The translations under genes and the position numbers were made by a program. From contig NZ_CAJAXH010000256.1 of assembly GCF_903946935.1 (NCBI RefSeq), positions 1 through 49,176 on the forward strand: a DNA stretch of 49,176 nt. Direction: 5' to 3'. Positions 41,615-49,176 of the stretch are shown piece after piece. The notes beneath the pieces were generated by a model that did no database searches, was not told where the DNA came from, and saw only the letters and a list, made by a program, of their open reading frames with translations. Every line of letters begins with the position of its first letter. Within the stretch, counting starts at the first letter, position 1. Source of the DNA: an uncultured Thiodictyon sp. (GTDB lineage Bacteria; Pseudomonadota; Gammaproteobacteria; Chromatiales; Chromatiaceae).

Positions 41615-42214
41615 ATGAACCGTTCCGCCCTACGCCTCGCCATCGTCGCCGCACTCGCCTCTGCCGTGGCCGCCGCACCCGCCTGGGCGGACTGGACGCT
41701 TGACCCGGCCCGCTCGCACCTGGCCTTTGTCTCCATCAAGGCCAAGGACGTGGCCGAGGTCCACACCTTCAACGAGATCAAGGGCCGCATCGCCCCCGAT
41801 GGGAAGGCCGATATCGCCCTGATGCTGGACAGCGTCGAGACCCTGGTCCCCATCCGCAACCAGCGGATGCGGGAGATCCTGTTCGATACGGCCGACTACA
41901 AGGACGCCGTGTTCACCGCTAAGATCGATCCGGAGCGGATCAAGGCGATGGCGGTCGGTGAGATCGCCGACATCACCGCCGAGGGCACCTTGTCCCTGCA
42001 CGGACAGACGCAACCCGTCACACTCGTCGTGCAGGCCGCGAAGGTCGCAAGCAACACCCTGATGGTGGCGAGCGTCAAGCCGGTGGTGGTGGATGCGGCC
42101 AAATTCGGTATGACCGAGGGGGTCGAGAAGCTGCGGGAGGTCGCCGGGCTCGCGGCCATCAGCAACGCCGTGCCGGTGAGTTTTGTCCTGACCTTCGTGG
42201 ACGGGGGCAATTGA
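41615..42214 (+). CDS. YceI-family periplasmic lipid-binding protein
   Basis: A 199-residue exported protein. The signal peptide is MNRSALRLAIVAALASAVAA with cleavage after AWA. The mature part is the YceI lipocalin-like barrel: WTLDPARSHLAFVSIKAKDV, VETLVPIRNQRMREILFDTA, FTAKIDP and a GTLSLHGQTQPVTLVVQ segment. YceI proteins bind isoprenoids or amphiphilic molecules in the periplasm; the natural ligand here is unknown. CGGAGTAGCCTC before the ATG is a weak ribosome site. The DUF938 methyltransferase gene begins 21 bp downstream, suggesting an operon. Confidence 0.93.
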   Translation: MNRSALRLAIVAALASAVAAAPAWADWTLDPARSHLAFVSIKAKDVAEVHTFNEIKGRIAPDGKADIALMLDSVETLVPIRNQRMREILFDTADYKDAVFTAKIDPERIKAMAVGEIADITAEGTLSLHGQTQPVTLVVQAAKVASNTLMVASVKPVVVDAAKFGMTEGVEKLREVAGLAAISNAVPVSFVLTFVDGGN

Positions 42215-42234
42215 TCCGCCGCGCGGATAAAACC

Positions 42235-42855
42235 ATGGCAACCGACTCGCTTCAAGAAAAACCCTTCTCGCTGGCGTGCGAGGAGAACCAGGCGCCTATT
42301 TTTGACATCATCGCCCCCCTCTTCGCCAAGGCCAGCCGGGTATTGGAGATCGGCAGCGGCACTGGCCAGCATGCCGTGTACTTCGCCGCCCGGCTGCCCC
42401 ACCTGATATGGCAGACCAGCGATGTCCCGGCCCATCTCCCAGGGATACGGCAATGGTTGGCGGAGGCACAACTGCCCAACCTGCCGGAGCCCCTGAGCCT
42501 GGATGTGACCGGCGACTGGCCCGCTGGTCCGTTCGACGGCATCTTCAGTGCCAATACCGCCCACATTATGGGATTTCCCGAGGTTGGCCTGATGTTCCAG
42601 GGCGTCGGTCGATGCTTGGCACCTGGAGCGCCCTTCGCACTCTATGGACCGTTCAGCGATGGCGGGCGCCATACCAGCGACAGCAATGCCCGCTTCGATG
42701 CGTCGCTCAAGGCCCGGGATGTGCGGATGGGGGTGCGGGATCTGGACGCCCTGCGAACGCTGGCGGATCATGCGGGTCTGGAACTGCGGGCCGACCACCC
42801 CATGCCCGTCAACAACCGGACGCTGGTGTGGTGCCGGCGCACCGCACCAGGTTAG
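42235..42855 (+). CDS. DUF938 SAM-dependent methyltransferase-like protein
   Basis: A 206-residue class I methyltransferase-fold protein of the DUF938 family. The opening SLACEENQAPIFDIIAPLFA is diagnostic. The SAM motif I is VLEIGSGTGQHAVYFA and the later GPFDGIFSANTAHIMGF and ALYGPFSDGGRHTSDSNARF are family-conserved. The substrate is unknown. The start at 42235 (MATDSLQEKPF) is preferred to a TTG that would overlap the YceI stop. The PDC sensor gene follows after 26 bp. Confidence 0.9.
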   Translation: MATDSLQEKPFSLACEENQAPIFDIIAPLFAKASRVLEIGSGTGQHAVYFAARLPHLIWQTSDVPAHLPGIRQWLAEAQLPNLPEPLSLDVTGDWPAGPFDGIFSANTAHIMGFPEVGLMFQGVGRCLAPGAPFALYGPFSDGGRHTSDSNARFDASLKARDVRMGVRDLDALRTLADHAGLELRADHPMPVNNRTLVWCRRTAPG

Positions 42856-42880
42856 CGAATACATCGGGAACACGATTGTC

Positions 42881-43879
42881 ATGAGCGATGCATTACAGGC
42901 CGCGGTTGCACGTCAACGCATGCTGCTGCATGGGCGCCTGGCCGGCGTCCTGGCTCGCTTGGGGACCTCCTGTCGCGCTGACTGGGGCGACCGGGGGGCC
43001 TTGGAGCGCCTGCTCGGAGAAGCCTTGCGGACGCTCCCTTACTGCAAGTATCTTTACCTGCTGGATCGCCAGGCGCATCAGGTGACTGCCAACCTCTCCC
43101 ACGAGGGGGTCCTGCCCGAGAACCTTGGCCGCGACCGCAGCCAGCGCCCCTATCTGGCCGAGGCCCTGGCCGGCGCGCCCTTCTCACTGTCCGCGGCCTA
43201 TCTGAGCCGCAACCAGCGCCGACCCTCACTGACCGCGGTCGAGCGCCTGACCAACGCCGATGGCACCCTGCTCGGGTTCCTGGGGGCGGACTTCGACCTG
43301 CGCGACCTGCCGCTCACCCGCGAGCTCTACCGCCAACCGGACCAATGGCTCCAGATGAAGGGGGACCCGGCCATCCGCGGCGGGCTGTTCTACCAGCAGC
43401 GCGTCGAAAGCCTGATGGATAGCCGCATCGACGCAGTGCTCGACCTCGTCACCGAGCTGGTACTGGCCCACGGCGTGTTCCATGCCAAGCTGCATTTCTC
43501 AAGCTCCAGGGCCACGCTCTGGCTCTTCGACGACCCCTATCGCTACCGGGTGCTCGACTTCGAGGACCTGAACAACCCCGGCATCTGTCTCGCCTATCCA
43601 CGCCGAGACTATGCGGACGACGCCATGATACCGGCCGCGCAGGTGTTCGGAATCTTGCGCGCCTTTCGCGACCTGCGCTTCATGGACGAGAACATCTACC
43701 TGCGCGCCGGCTCGCTCAACGTCATGAACGGTATCGTCTCGCTCATCTTCTCTTGCGACGGCTCACACTACATGCGCTGGGACGAGTTCCTGGAAAAGAA
43801 CCTGGACTTCTGGATCGGGGCCGGCGTATTTTGCGCCGTTGGCACCCCAGACGGGGGCGACGCGAGTGGGACGCCCTGA
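42881..43879 (+). CDS. Soluble PDC/Cache-sensor protein without an output domain
   Basis: A 332-residue protein resembling PDC (dCache-like) sensor-domain proteins: YLLDRQAHQVTANL, GRDRSQRPYLAEAL, AAYLSRNQRRPSLTAVERLT and the second-strand block LLGFLGADFDLRDLPL. Extracellular Cache domains are normally flanked by membrane helices; none is visible here and no kinase, cyclase or chemotaxis domain follows, so it would sense a small ligand in the cytoplasm or act in trans. The C-terminal third (VLDFEDLNNPGICLAYPRRD) is conserved in such stand-alone forms but is not a known output domain. It is co-oriented with the DUF938 gene and the Cys-rich protein gene. Confidence 0.78.
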   Translation: MSDALQAAVARQRMLLHGRLAGVLARLGTSCRADWGDRGALERLLGEALRTLPYCKYLYLLDRQAHQVTANLSHEGVLPENLGRDRSQRPYLAEALAGAPFSLSAAYLSRNQRRPSLTAVERLTNADGTLLGFLGADFDLRDLPLTRELYRQPDQWLQMKGDPAIRGGLFYQQRVESLMDSRIDAVLDLVTELVLAHGVFHAKLHFSSSRATLWLFDDPYRYRVLDFEDLNNPGICLAYPRRDYADDAMIPAAQVFGILRAFRDLRFMDENIYLRAGSLNVMNGIVSLIFSCDGSHYMRWDEFLEKNLDFWIGAGVFCAVGTPDGGDASGTP

Positions 43880-43927
43880 TGGGGTCTGGCCGCACCGGAA
43901 ACCTGAAAACCACAATGGAGCCGGAGC

Positions 43928-44284
43928 ATGCGCCCCATCCGCTGGATCAGCCGCTATCGCAGCGGTGATGCAGAGACCGACCGCCGCAACCGCGCCTTCG
44001 TCGATTGCCTGAACAGCCTGATCGACGCCGCCGGACAGCGCGAACATTGCCAGGAGTTGGAGGATGTCATCGCCCAGTTCAGCGCCGAGGCGCAGCAGTT
44101 GCTTGAAGCCCACCCGGCCGACAGCGACCTCAGTGCCGCGAGTGGGCGGCGCCTGCGCGCCTTGCTCCCCTTAAGCCCCCACGGCAGCGCCGCCTGCCGT
44201 CAGTGCGGCCTGTGCGACCTGGCCCAGGCGAAGATCGCGGTACACCTGGAAGCCCCAGCGCGGTGTCTGCTCATTCAGCCCTAG
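43928..44284 (+). CDS. Cys-rich small protein, weakly hemerythrin-like N-terminus
   Basis: A 118-residue protein of uncertain family. The N-terminus (SGDAETDRRNRAFVDCLNSL) resembles the opening of bacteriohemerythrins, but the iron-ligand His residues cannot be matched. The C-terminus has a CRQCGLCDLAQAKIAVHLEA segment plus a further Cys near the end, suggesting a metal- or redox-active site. The stop codon TAG at 44282-44284 is part of a MITE-like element, so the natural C-terminus may have been longer. It is downstream of the PDC sensor gene by 48 bp. Confidence 0.62.
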   Translation: MRPIRWISRYRSGDAETDRRNRAFVDCLNSLIDAAGQREHCQELEDVIAQFSAEAQQLLEAHPADSDLSAASGRRLRALLPLSPHGSAACRQCGLCDLAQAKIAVHLEAPARCLLIQP

Positions 44285-44402
44285 CAGGCTGTCGGACTTA
44301 GTGATGCAACCGATTGAATGCAAAGAGTTTCCTCTTTTGCGCCAAAAAGTCGTTTTCCTGTTTAATCAATCGGTTACGCCATCAAGTCCGACAGGCTGCT
44401 AG
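44281..44402. mobile_element. MITE-like element with CTAGCAG ends
   Basis: A 122-bp element. The 39-bp ends match at 32 positions, beginning CTAGCAG(G/C)CTGTCGGACT. Both ends have CTAG, which may be the target duplication. The GTCGGACTT end resembles the terminal repeats of some transposases, but no transposase is encoded. The centre is AT-rich (CAAAGAGTTTCCTCTTTTGC). Confidence 0.8.
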
Positions 44403-44508
44403 GGTCCGCTGCGCGGACCAACGGCATCGGCGTTAGCGCGGTGGCCAGCATGATGACCAAGGACGACAGGCCCCGGTCGGAGCGGCCGACACGGCACCCG
44501 CTCGGCCC

Positions 44509-45114
44509 TCAATCAAGCTCAAGCCAGATCTCATTGCGGCGCAAGAACCAGGGCTTCCACGGCGGGTCATAGCGCGCCCACACCGGCTCGCCATGCCACT
44601 TGAGGCCACGTTGCGTGAGGATGCCTTGCAGCGTCTTCAAGTGATCGTTATAGCGACTCTGTGTCCAGGTGCCGGAGTAGCGAATGACGGCGACTGTTCT
44701 CGCCGGGATCGCGCGCAACGTCACGCGCGGGTCGGTTGGCTCTGGAAGGGTCTCCAGGGTCCATTCTTTGGGCATCGCGAAGGCAATCAGGTACCCGTCG
44801 ACGCCGGCACTCTGCGACACCGGCGCCGTCATCGCGATCTTCGTCGGCGTCATCGCGACCGGTGCGGTCATCGCGATGCTGCGAGACCCTTTATTCTTGC
44901 CGAAAATGTACCCCGCCAGAATGCGAAAGCCCTGATTTGCGGCCTCATCGACAGGCGCATTGACGCGGGTTTCCGCCACCAGATACGGCGCATAGTGGCG
45001 CACCTCCACGCTATCGTCCACGCGGTCCACGGTGTACGGGGGCTCTTCGATGGCCATGACATGACTCCACACCAAGCAGAAGATAAAGGCAGTAAGAAAC
45101 CGAAAACGGCTCAT
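44509..45114 (-). CDS. SOUL-family haem-binding protein
   Basis: A 201-residue exported protein. The signal peptide is MSRFRFLTAFIFCLVWSHVM and cleavage is near MAIEEPPY. The SOUL/HBP domain is evident from YTVDRVDDSVEVRHYAPYLV, GFRILAGYIFGKNKGSRSIA, repeated IAMTAPV segments (the family's hallmark) and the AFAMPKEWTLETLP block. Bacterial members are periplasmic with uncertain haem function. The start MSRFRF at 45114 is preferred over an in-frame ATG at 45138. It stands alone on the minus strand between a MITE and a nested repeat region. Confidence 0.9.
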   Translation of the reverse strand: MSRFRFLTAFIFCLVWSHVMAIEEPPYTVDRVDDSVEVRHYAPYLVAETRVNAPVDEAANQGFRILAGYIFGKNKGSRSIAMTAPVAMTPTKIAMTAPVSQSAGVDGYLIAFAMPKEWTLETLPEPTDPRVTLRAIPARTVAVIRYSGTWTQSRYNDHLKTLQGILTQRGLKWHGEPVWARYDPPWKPWFLRRNEIWLELD

Positions 45115-45180
45115 TGAGGTACCCCAGTGGTGAAGCAAACGCGGTTGATCAGCGGGGCCTTGATCGTCGTTCCGGCCACT

Positions 45181-45201
45181 GGAGGTCGAGGCTTTAGCCG
45201 G
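45181..45201. repeat. Repeat family D, single arm
   Basis: This is the same 21-bp arm as inside tmcA (GAGGTCGAGGCTTTAGCCGG with a leading G). No second arm follows; instead a family A copy begins 55 bp downstream. Confidence 0.8.
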
Positions 45202-45255
45202 TCCGGCGCGCAGACGTCACTGATTGCTCTTGGATCGCTCGTAAACTGCCCCGGA

Positions 45256-45327
45256 GTGGGAGCGGCTTCAGCCGCGACGAGCCCACGCCCGCCTGCGAGC
45301 TCGCGTCGCGGCTGAAGCCGCTCCCAC
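45256..45327. repeat. Dispersed palindromic repeat family A, second copy
   Basis: It is 72 bp with perfect 23-bp arms identical to those at 519-590. The loop differs. It abuts the truncated Rpn-type remnant. Confidence 0.9.
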
Positions 45328-45546
45328 CGGATCCCAGCCTGACGCGGTGGTCTGGTCGCCGATCTGCCGCATCAGGGCCAAGTGCTCGCGCAGCGTCGCG
45401 GTGCGCTCCTGGCTGTATATATGGCGCAACGCCAACTGCACCAAGCGGGTCAGTACCTCGCCCTTGATCTGCGCGTTGGTCCGCGCGCAGATGTCGTGCA
45501 GGGCATACTTGGAGATTTCCAGCGTACCGAGGTCGATCTCTGCCAC
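45328..45546 (-). pseudogene. Rpn-family nuclease/transposase-like remnant
   Basis: About 73 residues survive. The segment YALHDICARTNAQIKGEVLT followed by RLVQLALRHIYSQER matches the region after the catalytic part of Rpn-family (recombination-promoting, PD-(D/E)XK) proteins. The nuclease part upstream and the C-terminus are missing. The frame runs into a family A palindrome on its 3' side. The first codon here would be GTG at 45546, without a native start. It is treated as a broken gene. Confidence 0.6.
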
Positions 45547-45576
45547 TTGACAAAACTACGGGTAAGCAGTAGCGTC

Positions 45577-45864
45577 ATGCAAGATGATATTTTTGAGTGG
45601 GATGACGCCAAAGCCGCAATAAACTGGCGCAACCATGGCGTAGCGTTCGATTACGCGATTAAGGTTTTTCTCGATCACTTTGCGGTCGAGTGGATAGACG
45701 ACCGCGAGAGTTACGTGGAAGAGCGTATCAATCTGCTTGGCATGTGCGACGGCGTTCTTCTCCATGTGACCTATACCGAGCGCCATAATCGAACCCGCGT
45801 GATTGCAGCCAGAAGAGCGGAAAAACATGAACAAGACTACTACTACAGCGAAAATTCAATCTGA
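45577..45864 (+). CDS. brnT: BrnT-family toxin
   Basis: A 95-residue protein. It begins MQDDIFEWDDAKAAINWRNH, the classical BrnT opening (WD-x-K-A-x2-N), continues GVAFDYAIKVFLDHF and ends RTRVIAARRAEKHEQDYYY, the conserved R-I-I-S-A-R-x-A-x-x-x-E-x-x-x-Y motif. BrnT toxins are RelE-like ribonucleases. Its 3' end overlaps the helix-turn-helix partner gene by 38 bp. The pair lies between repeats and an IS1380 element. Confidence 0.9.
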   Translation: MQDDIFEWDDAKAAINWRNHGVAFDYAIKVFLDHFAVEWIDDRESYVEERINLLGMCDGVLLHVTYTERHNRTRVIAARRAEKHEQDYYYSENSI

Positions 45865-46219
45865 CGGCAACGTCGTTGAAGTGCTGGAAGATGGCCGCGA
45901 GCGCCGGTTTGCGCAAACGCCTATGCGTCCCATGACAGCGGCGGAGATTGAGGCGGCGGCCATGGCCGACCCCGACGCGCGACCGATGGCCGAGGACGAA
46001 TTACGAAAGGCCCGGCGTATTCCCCGAATCAAGACGTTGCGCCGCGCCTTGTGTCTTACACAAGAAGAGTTTGCGGCACGTTATCATGTGCCTCTTGGGA
46101 CGTTGCGCGATTGGGAACAAGGCCGCACGCAACCGGATCAACCGGCGCGGGCATACTTAACCGTCATTGCCCGCGATCCTGACGGGGTGCGCCGCGCACT
46201 GCAGCAATCACCCATTTAA
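45827..46219 (+). CDS. Helix-turn-helix antitoxin partner of BrnT
   Basis: A 130-residue protein. The N-terminal part is flexible and charged (MNKTTTTAKIQSDGNVVEVL); the middle is acidic-Ala-rich (MTAAEIEAAAMADPDARPM). The C-terminal half is an XRE-type helix-turn-helix: LRRALCLTQEEFAARYHVPL followed by GTLRDWEQGRTQP. It differs from the ribbon-helix-helix BrnA antitoxin but similar HTH partners of BrnT toxins exist. It should repress the pair and neutralise the toxin. The ATG at 45827 lies inside the toxin gene, which is typical of coupled antitoxins. Confidence 0.82.
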   Translation: MNKTTTTAKIQSDGNVVEVLEDGRERRFAQTPMRPMTAAEIEAAAMADPDARPMAEDELRKARRIPRIKTLRRALCLTQEEFAARYHVPLGTLRDWEQGRTQPDQPARAYLTVIARDPDGVRRALQQSPI

Positions 46220-46413
46220 TTTTGCTCTTCCATCCTACGCTGACGCGAGTAGTGGCCACCCGAACACGGCGACTCATCCGGCAAGCGTCAAATGGAGGCC
46301 GGTGGCTTGGCGTAACCCGGTAACCCTGCCTCCGGGGTATAGGGGGGAACGCCCCAGGCACTGCTGACGTATGCGATCATGGCAATGGCGAATTGCCCTG
46401 CGGGCATCCGCCT

Positions 46414-48089
46414 TAGCCCGGATATCTCACCGTGGGGTTGAAAAAGGGCCGCCAACTCTGGCATAACGGTTGTGCGAACAACATGTTATTTGCCGGCGAG
46501 AGGGCGGCCCTTCGATGACAGAGTGTAAACCTGAACAGCTGGAATTTCACGCGCTGGGCAAGCGCCCAGTGGTCGCGGCGTTCGATGGGGGCATGATCAG
46601 TTCCGGCGGCGGCGGGCTGCTGCTGCGCGAGGCCGAGGTGCGCACCGGCATCCTCGCGCGGCTCACCGAGCAGTTCACGGACGATCGTGACCCGGACGCC
46701 ATCGAACACACCGTACTGGATTTGGTTGGGCAGCGGGTGTATGCGCTGGCATTGGGTTACGAAGACCTCAACGATCATGATCGGTTACGGCTGGATCCAT
46801 TGCTGGCGGCGGTGGTCGGCAAGGCGGACCCCAGTGGCGCCGATCGGCTTCACCCCCGTGATCGGGGTAAGGCGTTGGCCAGTTCCAGCACGCTCAATCG
46901 CTTGGAGTTGACGCCCGAGGACGCCAAGGCGGATGCGCGGTATAAGAAGATCGTCGCCCACCCGGCGGGGATGGACGCGTTGTTGGTCGATTGCTTCCTC
47001 GACGCGCACCCGACGGCGCCGCGTTCGATCTGGATTGACCTGGATGCCACCGATGACCCCCTGCATGGCAATCAGGAAGGGCGTTTCTTCCATGGCTACT
47101 ATGGCCACTACTGCTACCTGCCGCTCTACATCTTCAGCGGCGAGCATCTGCTATGCGCACGGCTGCGCGCCTCCGACATTGATGCGGCGGCCGGCAGCGT
47201 CGAGGAATTGACGCGGATCGTGGCCCGGATTCGCGCCCGCTGGGGGCAGGTGGAAATCATCATCCGTGGCGATTCCGGGTTCTGTCGCGACGACATCATG
47301 GCATGGTGCGAGGCCAATGACGTCCAGTTTGTCCTTGGCCTGGCTAAAAACAAACGCTTGCTCAAGCAGATAGCGGAAGCCATGGGCGAGGCGGAGCGCC
47401 TCTATCAAGAACACGGGCAGGCCAGCCGGGTCTTTGATGATTTGCGCTACCGCACCGTCGATAGCTGGAGCCAAGAGCGACGCGTGGTCGCCAAGGCCGA
47501 ACACCTTGCCAAAGGCGCCAATCCGCGCTTCGTCGTCACCTCCTTGCCTGCCACGCGGGCCGACGCCCGCACCCTCTACGAGGACCTCTATTGCGCCCGC
47601 GGCGACATGGAGAACCGCATCAAGGAGCAGCAGCTGGACCTGTTCGCCGACCGTACCAGCAGCCATACCATGAGGGCCAACCAGAACCGCCTGTATTTCT
47701 CCTCCTTCGCCTATGTGCTGCTGTGTGCGGTACGCCGGCTCGGCTTACAGGGAACGGAACTCGCCCGCGCCCAATGCGGCACCATTCGCTTGAAGCTGCT
47801 GAAGATCGGTGCGCAGGTGCGTATCAGCGTGCGCCGGGTACGGGTCTCGTTCTCCGAGAGCTTCCCCGGTGTCGAGTTGTTTCGCCAGGCGTTGCACAAC
47901 CTCCGCGGTGGGCCGCCGGGGGTGATCGCCACCTGAGCGACCGCTCGCCCTGCCCTGATCGCCCGCGACAGTGCCGCTTGGCGGCGCTGACGGGCGGCTA
48001 TGCCCGAACGCGGACAAAACGGCCCAATATCCACCATTATCGCACGGGCTTGGCACCCAAGATGATCCATTCCCTATCGATATAGCCCG
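46414..48089. mobile_element. IS1380-family insertion sequence, approximate limits
   Basis: It contains one complete transposase. The limits are estimated from a 7-bp direct repeat, TAGCCCG, at 46414-46420 and 48083-48089, each adjoining an ATATC-type imperfect inverted end. The region between the transposase stop at 47936 and 48089 carries no gene. A conventional 4-5-bp target duplication is also compatible, so the ends may be off by a few bases. Confidence 0.6.
46515..47936 (+). CDS. IS1380-family transposase
   Basis: A 473-residue DDE transposase, full length. The start MTECKPEQLEFHALGKRPVV at 46515 is typical; an upstream in-frame start at 46470 is less likely. The catalytic acids can be placed: Asp in WIDLDATDDPLHG, Asp in IIIRGDSGFCRDD, and Glu in MENRIKEQQLDLFADRTSSH. 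It is probably an active or recently active copy, since no frameshift or stop interrupts it. It lies beside repeats and a toxin-antitoxin pair. Confidence 0.95.
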   Translation: MTECKPEQLEFHALGKRPVVAAFDGGMISSGGGGLLLREAEVRTGILARLTEQFTDDRDPDAIEHTVLDLVGQRVYALALGYEDLNDHDRLRLDPLLAAVVGKADPSGADRLHPRDRGKALASSSTLNRLELTPEDAKADARYKKIVAHPAGMDALLVDCFLDAHPTAPRSIWIDLDATDDPLHGNQEGRFFHGYYGHYCYLPLYIFSGEHLLCARLRASDIDAAAGSVEELTRIVARIRARWGQVEIIIRGDSGFCRDDIMAWCEANDVQFVLGLAKNKRLLKQIAEAMGEAERLYQEHGQASRVFDDLRYRTVDSWSQERRVVAKAEHLAKGANPRFVVTSLPATRADARTLYEDLYCARGDMENRIKEQQLDLFADRTSSHTMRANQNRLYFSSFAYVLLCAVRRLGLQGTELARAQCGTIRLKLLKIGAQVRISVRRVRVSFSESFPGVELFRQALHNLRGGPPGVIAT

Positions 48090-48374
48090 CGCCGTGTCGC
48101 CGGCACCCCCTGCTGTCGCGGTGGCAGGCCCCTCATGCATCCATTATGTGTATGCGCTTCCGGTTCGTGAGCGATGCGGGCTAGACCCCAGATTGCCAGC
48201 TAATTTAATTTAGCCAGCCCCCTTCTCTTTTTAGGGTTATGGTTAGGGTTGGGCTGAACAGTTACCATTTCTTAAATAGCGGCAGGCGGGTAGCGAGTGT
48301 TTTCCCGCGAACGATTCCGTGGTACGTCGCCTATTTCCGCTCTGCGCCCCCCCTGGCAAAGCCGGAAACTTCAG
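48090..48374. other. Intergenic segment, no gene seen
   Basis: Base composition drops from GC-rich to AT-rich. A short run, TTAGGGTTATGGTTAGGGTT (about 48229-48248), looks telomere-like but is only a few units long. No coding frame, tRNA or terminator is supported. Confidence 0.4.
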
Positions 48375-49049
48375 TTACTCTTGGTCGGTCGGAAATTCAA
48401 TTAAATGGCTTCGCAAACAGGACTCAATCAAATACTCAGAACCATCTGTTGTAAGGTGTCCATAGTCCCAGGCTAAAGGCTTAAACACGTCTGTCGACGT
48501 CGAAACCAAACAGCCGGATTCATTGCAAAGAACATCAATCGGAGAAATAAAATCAATATTATCATTCGCTGCCACTTGGCGAATGCGATTGTCTGTGCTG
48601 TTTGATTCATAAACGTAACCCGAGTACGTTCTCCTGGTTCTTTTGGGAACAAAAACCCTTGCTCCAATCTTTGTTTGTGACTGACGATAGGTTGGCAGCT
48701 GGCCCACAATAATAATCTTTCTTATTCCTAACGATTTAAGGATTGATAGTGTATTGCTTAGTTTTTCGGCGGACAAATAACCCCATGGCTTTTTAGACTC
48801 GTCATGTTTTCCGTCATACAAAAGCCAGTATGCTGCCAATATAACAATGTCTGGTTTTTTCATTATAATTTTTCTTAGAGTAAATGCATTAAGAGCCTTG
48901 CAGTTTTTACGATTATCCACGTCGAAGTCGAAAACGGGAGGGCAGCCCGATGCGTTATATTGCGCCAAATTAAACCCAGATTCTAGACTCTGCTTTAGCA
49001 ATCCTCGATACAAAGAAGCAGCGTGAGAATCGCCCCATATTATAGCGGC
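48375..49049 (-). pseudogene. SGNH domain of an OafA-type O-acyltransferase, 5' truncated
   Basis: The open frame read upstream of the TTG at 49013 continues to a stop at 49050-49052 and includes IIWGDSHAASLYRGL, the SGNH block I with the nucleophile Ser. The middle has IVILAAYW and the C-terminus WDYGHLTTDGSEYL supplies the Asp and His pair. In this family an N-terminal acyltransferase-3 membrane domain precedes the SGNH part; it is missing here and the 124 bp to the window end do not encode it in this frame. No start codon lies before the GDSH motif, so it is probably a remnant. The low GC suggests transferred O-antigen or polysaccharide-modification DNA. Confidence 0.75.
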
Positions 49050-49176
49050 CTAATGAGTTATCACGACTAACTATTAATTATGCAGCATATAATGTATCTG
49101 GCAGATAAAAGAAAGATTTCACACGATCAGTATTCTGTTGCAGTGCCTGTAAGGCGGCCTGCAACTTAATCTTCAA

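Noticed and set aside
48229-48248. Telomere-like TTAGGG units
   Set aside because: Only three imperfect units; more likely chance in an AT-shifted spacer.

Overview
The window reads as chromosomal DNA of a GC-rich purple sulfur gammaproteobacterium, most likely of the Chromatiaceae. The reasons are a form II RuBisCO gene with its CbbQ/CbbO activase genes and a divergent CbbR, gammaproteobacterial housekeeping genes (dxs, dapB, tmcA, initiator tRNAs), PhoPQ-like signalling, and many dispersed palindromic repeats. Genus and species cannot be fixed from the sequence alone. AT-rich patches at about 19.2-21.0, 35.4-36.0 and 48.2-49.2 kb look acquired.

Layout. 0-6.3 kb: an IS4-type transposase fragment, then a long intergenic region with three helically phased palindromes and a sigma-54-type promoter, a three-gene secreted-protein operon ending in a LruC-domain protein, and on the other strand a sigma-54 activator co-oriented with an alkaline-phosphatase-superfamily gene. 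6.6-12.3 kb: two membrane proteins, a four-gene PhoPQ-like operon with a PepSY-like and a His-rich exported protein, a phosphotransferase whose N-terminus is encoded by a repeat, and a membrane-anchored retropepsin-like protease. 12.5-14.7 kb: an outer-membrane barrel, a NifX-like protein and an FNR-like regulator. 14.7-25 kb: the carbon-fixation locus. cbbO is separated from cbbQ-cbbM by about 4.3 kb carrying yjdM, a SpmA/SpmB-type membrane protein, a BrnT-type toxin-antitoxin pair, a DUF2283 gene and two unknown genes.

25-35 kb: dxs, a DUF945 protein, two identical tandem initiator tRNA genes with a clear promoter and terminator, a dihaem cytochrome with an M48 protease, DUF3775, dapB, a BON-LysM protein and a Kef-type antiporter. 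35-45 kb: an AT-rich GNAT gene, tmcA with a palindromic repeat inside its reading frame, a small membrane protein with a fused double CDF transporter, a 35-residue membrane peptide, YceI, a DUF938 methyltransferase, a soluble PDC sensor protein, a Cys-rich protein and a SOUL haem-binding protein. 45-49.2 kb: an accessory end with nested repeats, an Rpn-type remnant, a BrnT/HTH module, a complete IS1380-type element and a truncated SGNH O-acyltransferase remnant.

The most promising integrated signal is at the left end. Three copies of ACTGCC-N5-GGCAG(T/C), spaced by whole helical turns, lie upstream of a -24/-12 promoter driving the LruC operon, and a sigma-54 activator with a degenerate receiver domain is encoded just beyond that operon. 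A second theme is the repeats: several palindromic families not only sit between genes but supply coding sequence (tmcA, the phosphotransferase) or stop codons (the transposase fragment, the Kef gene, the Cys-rich protein gene, cbbQ).
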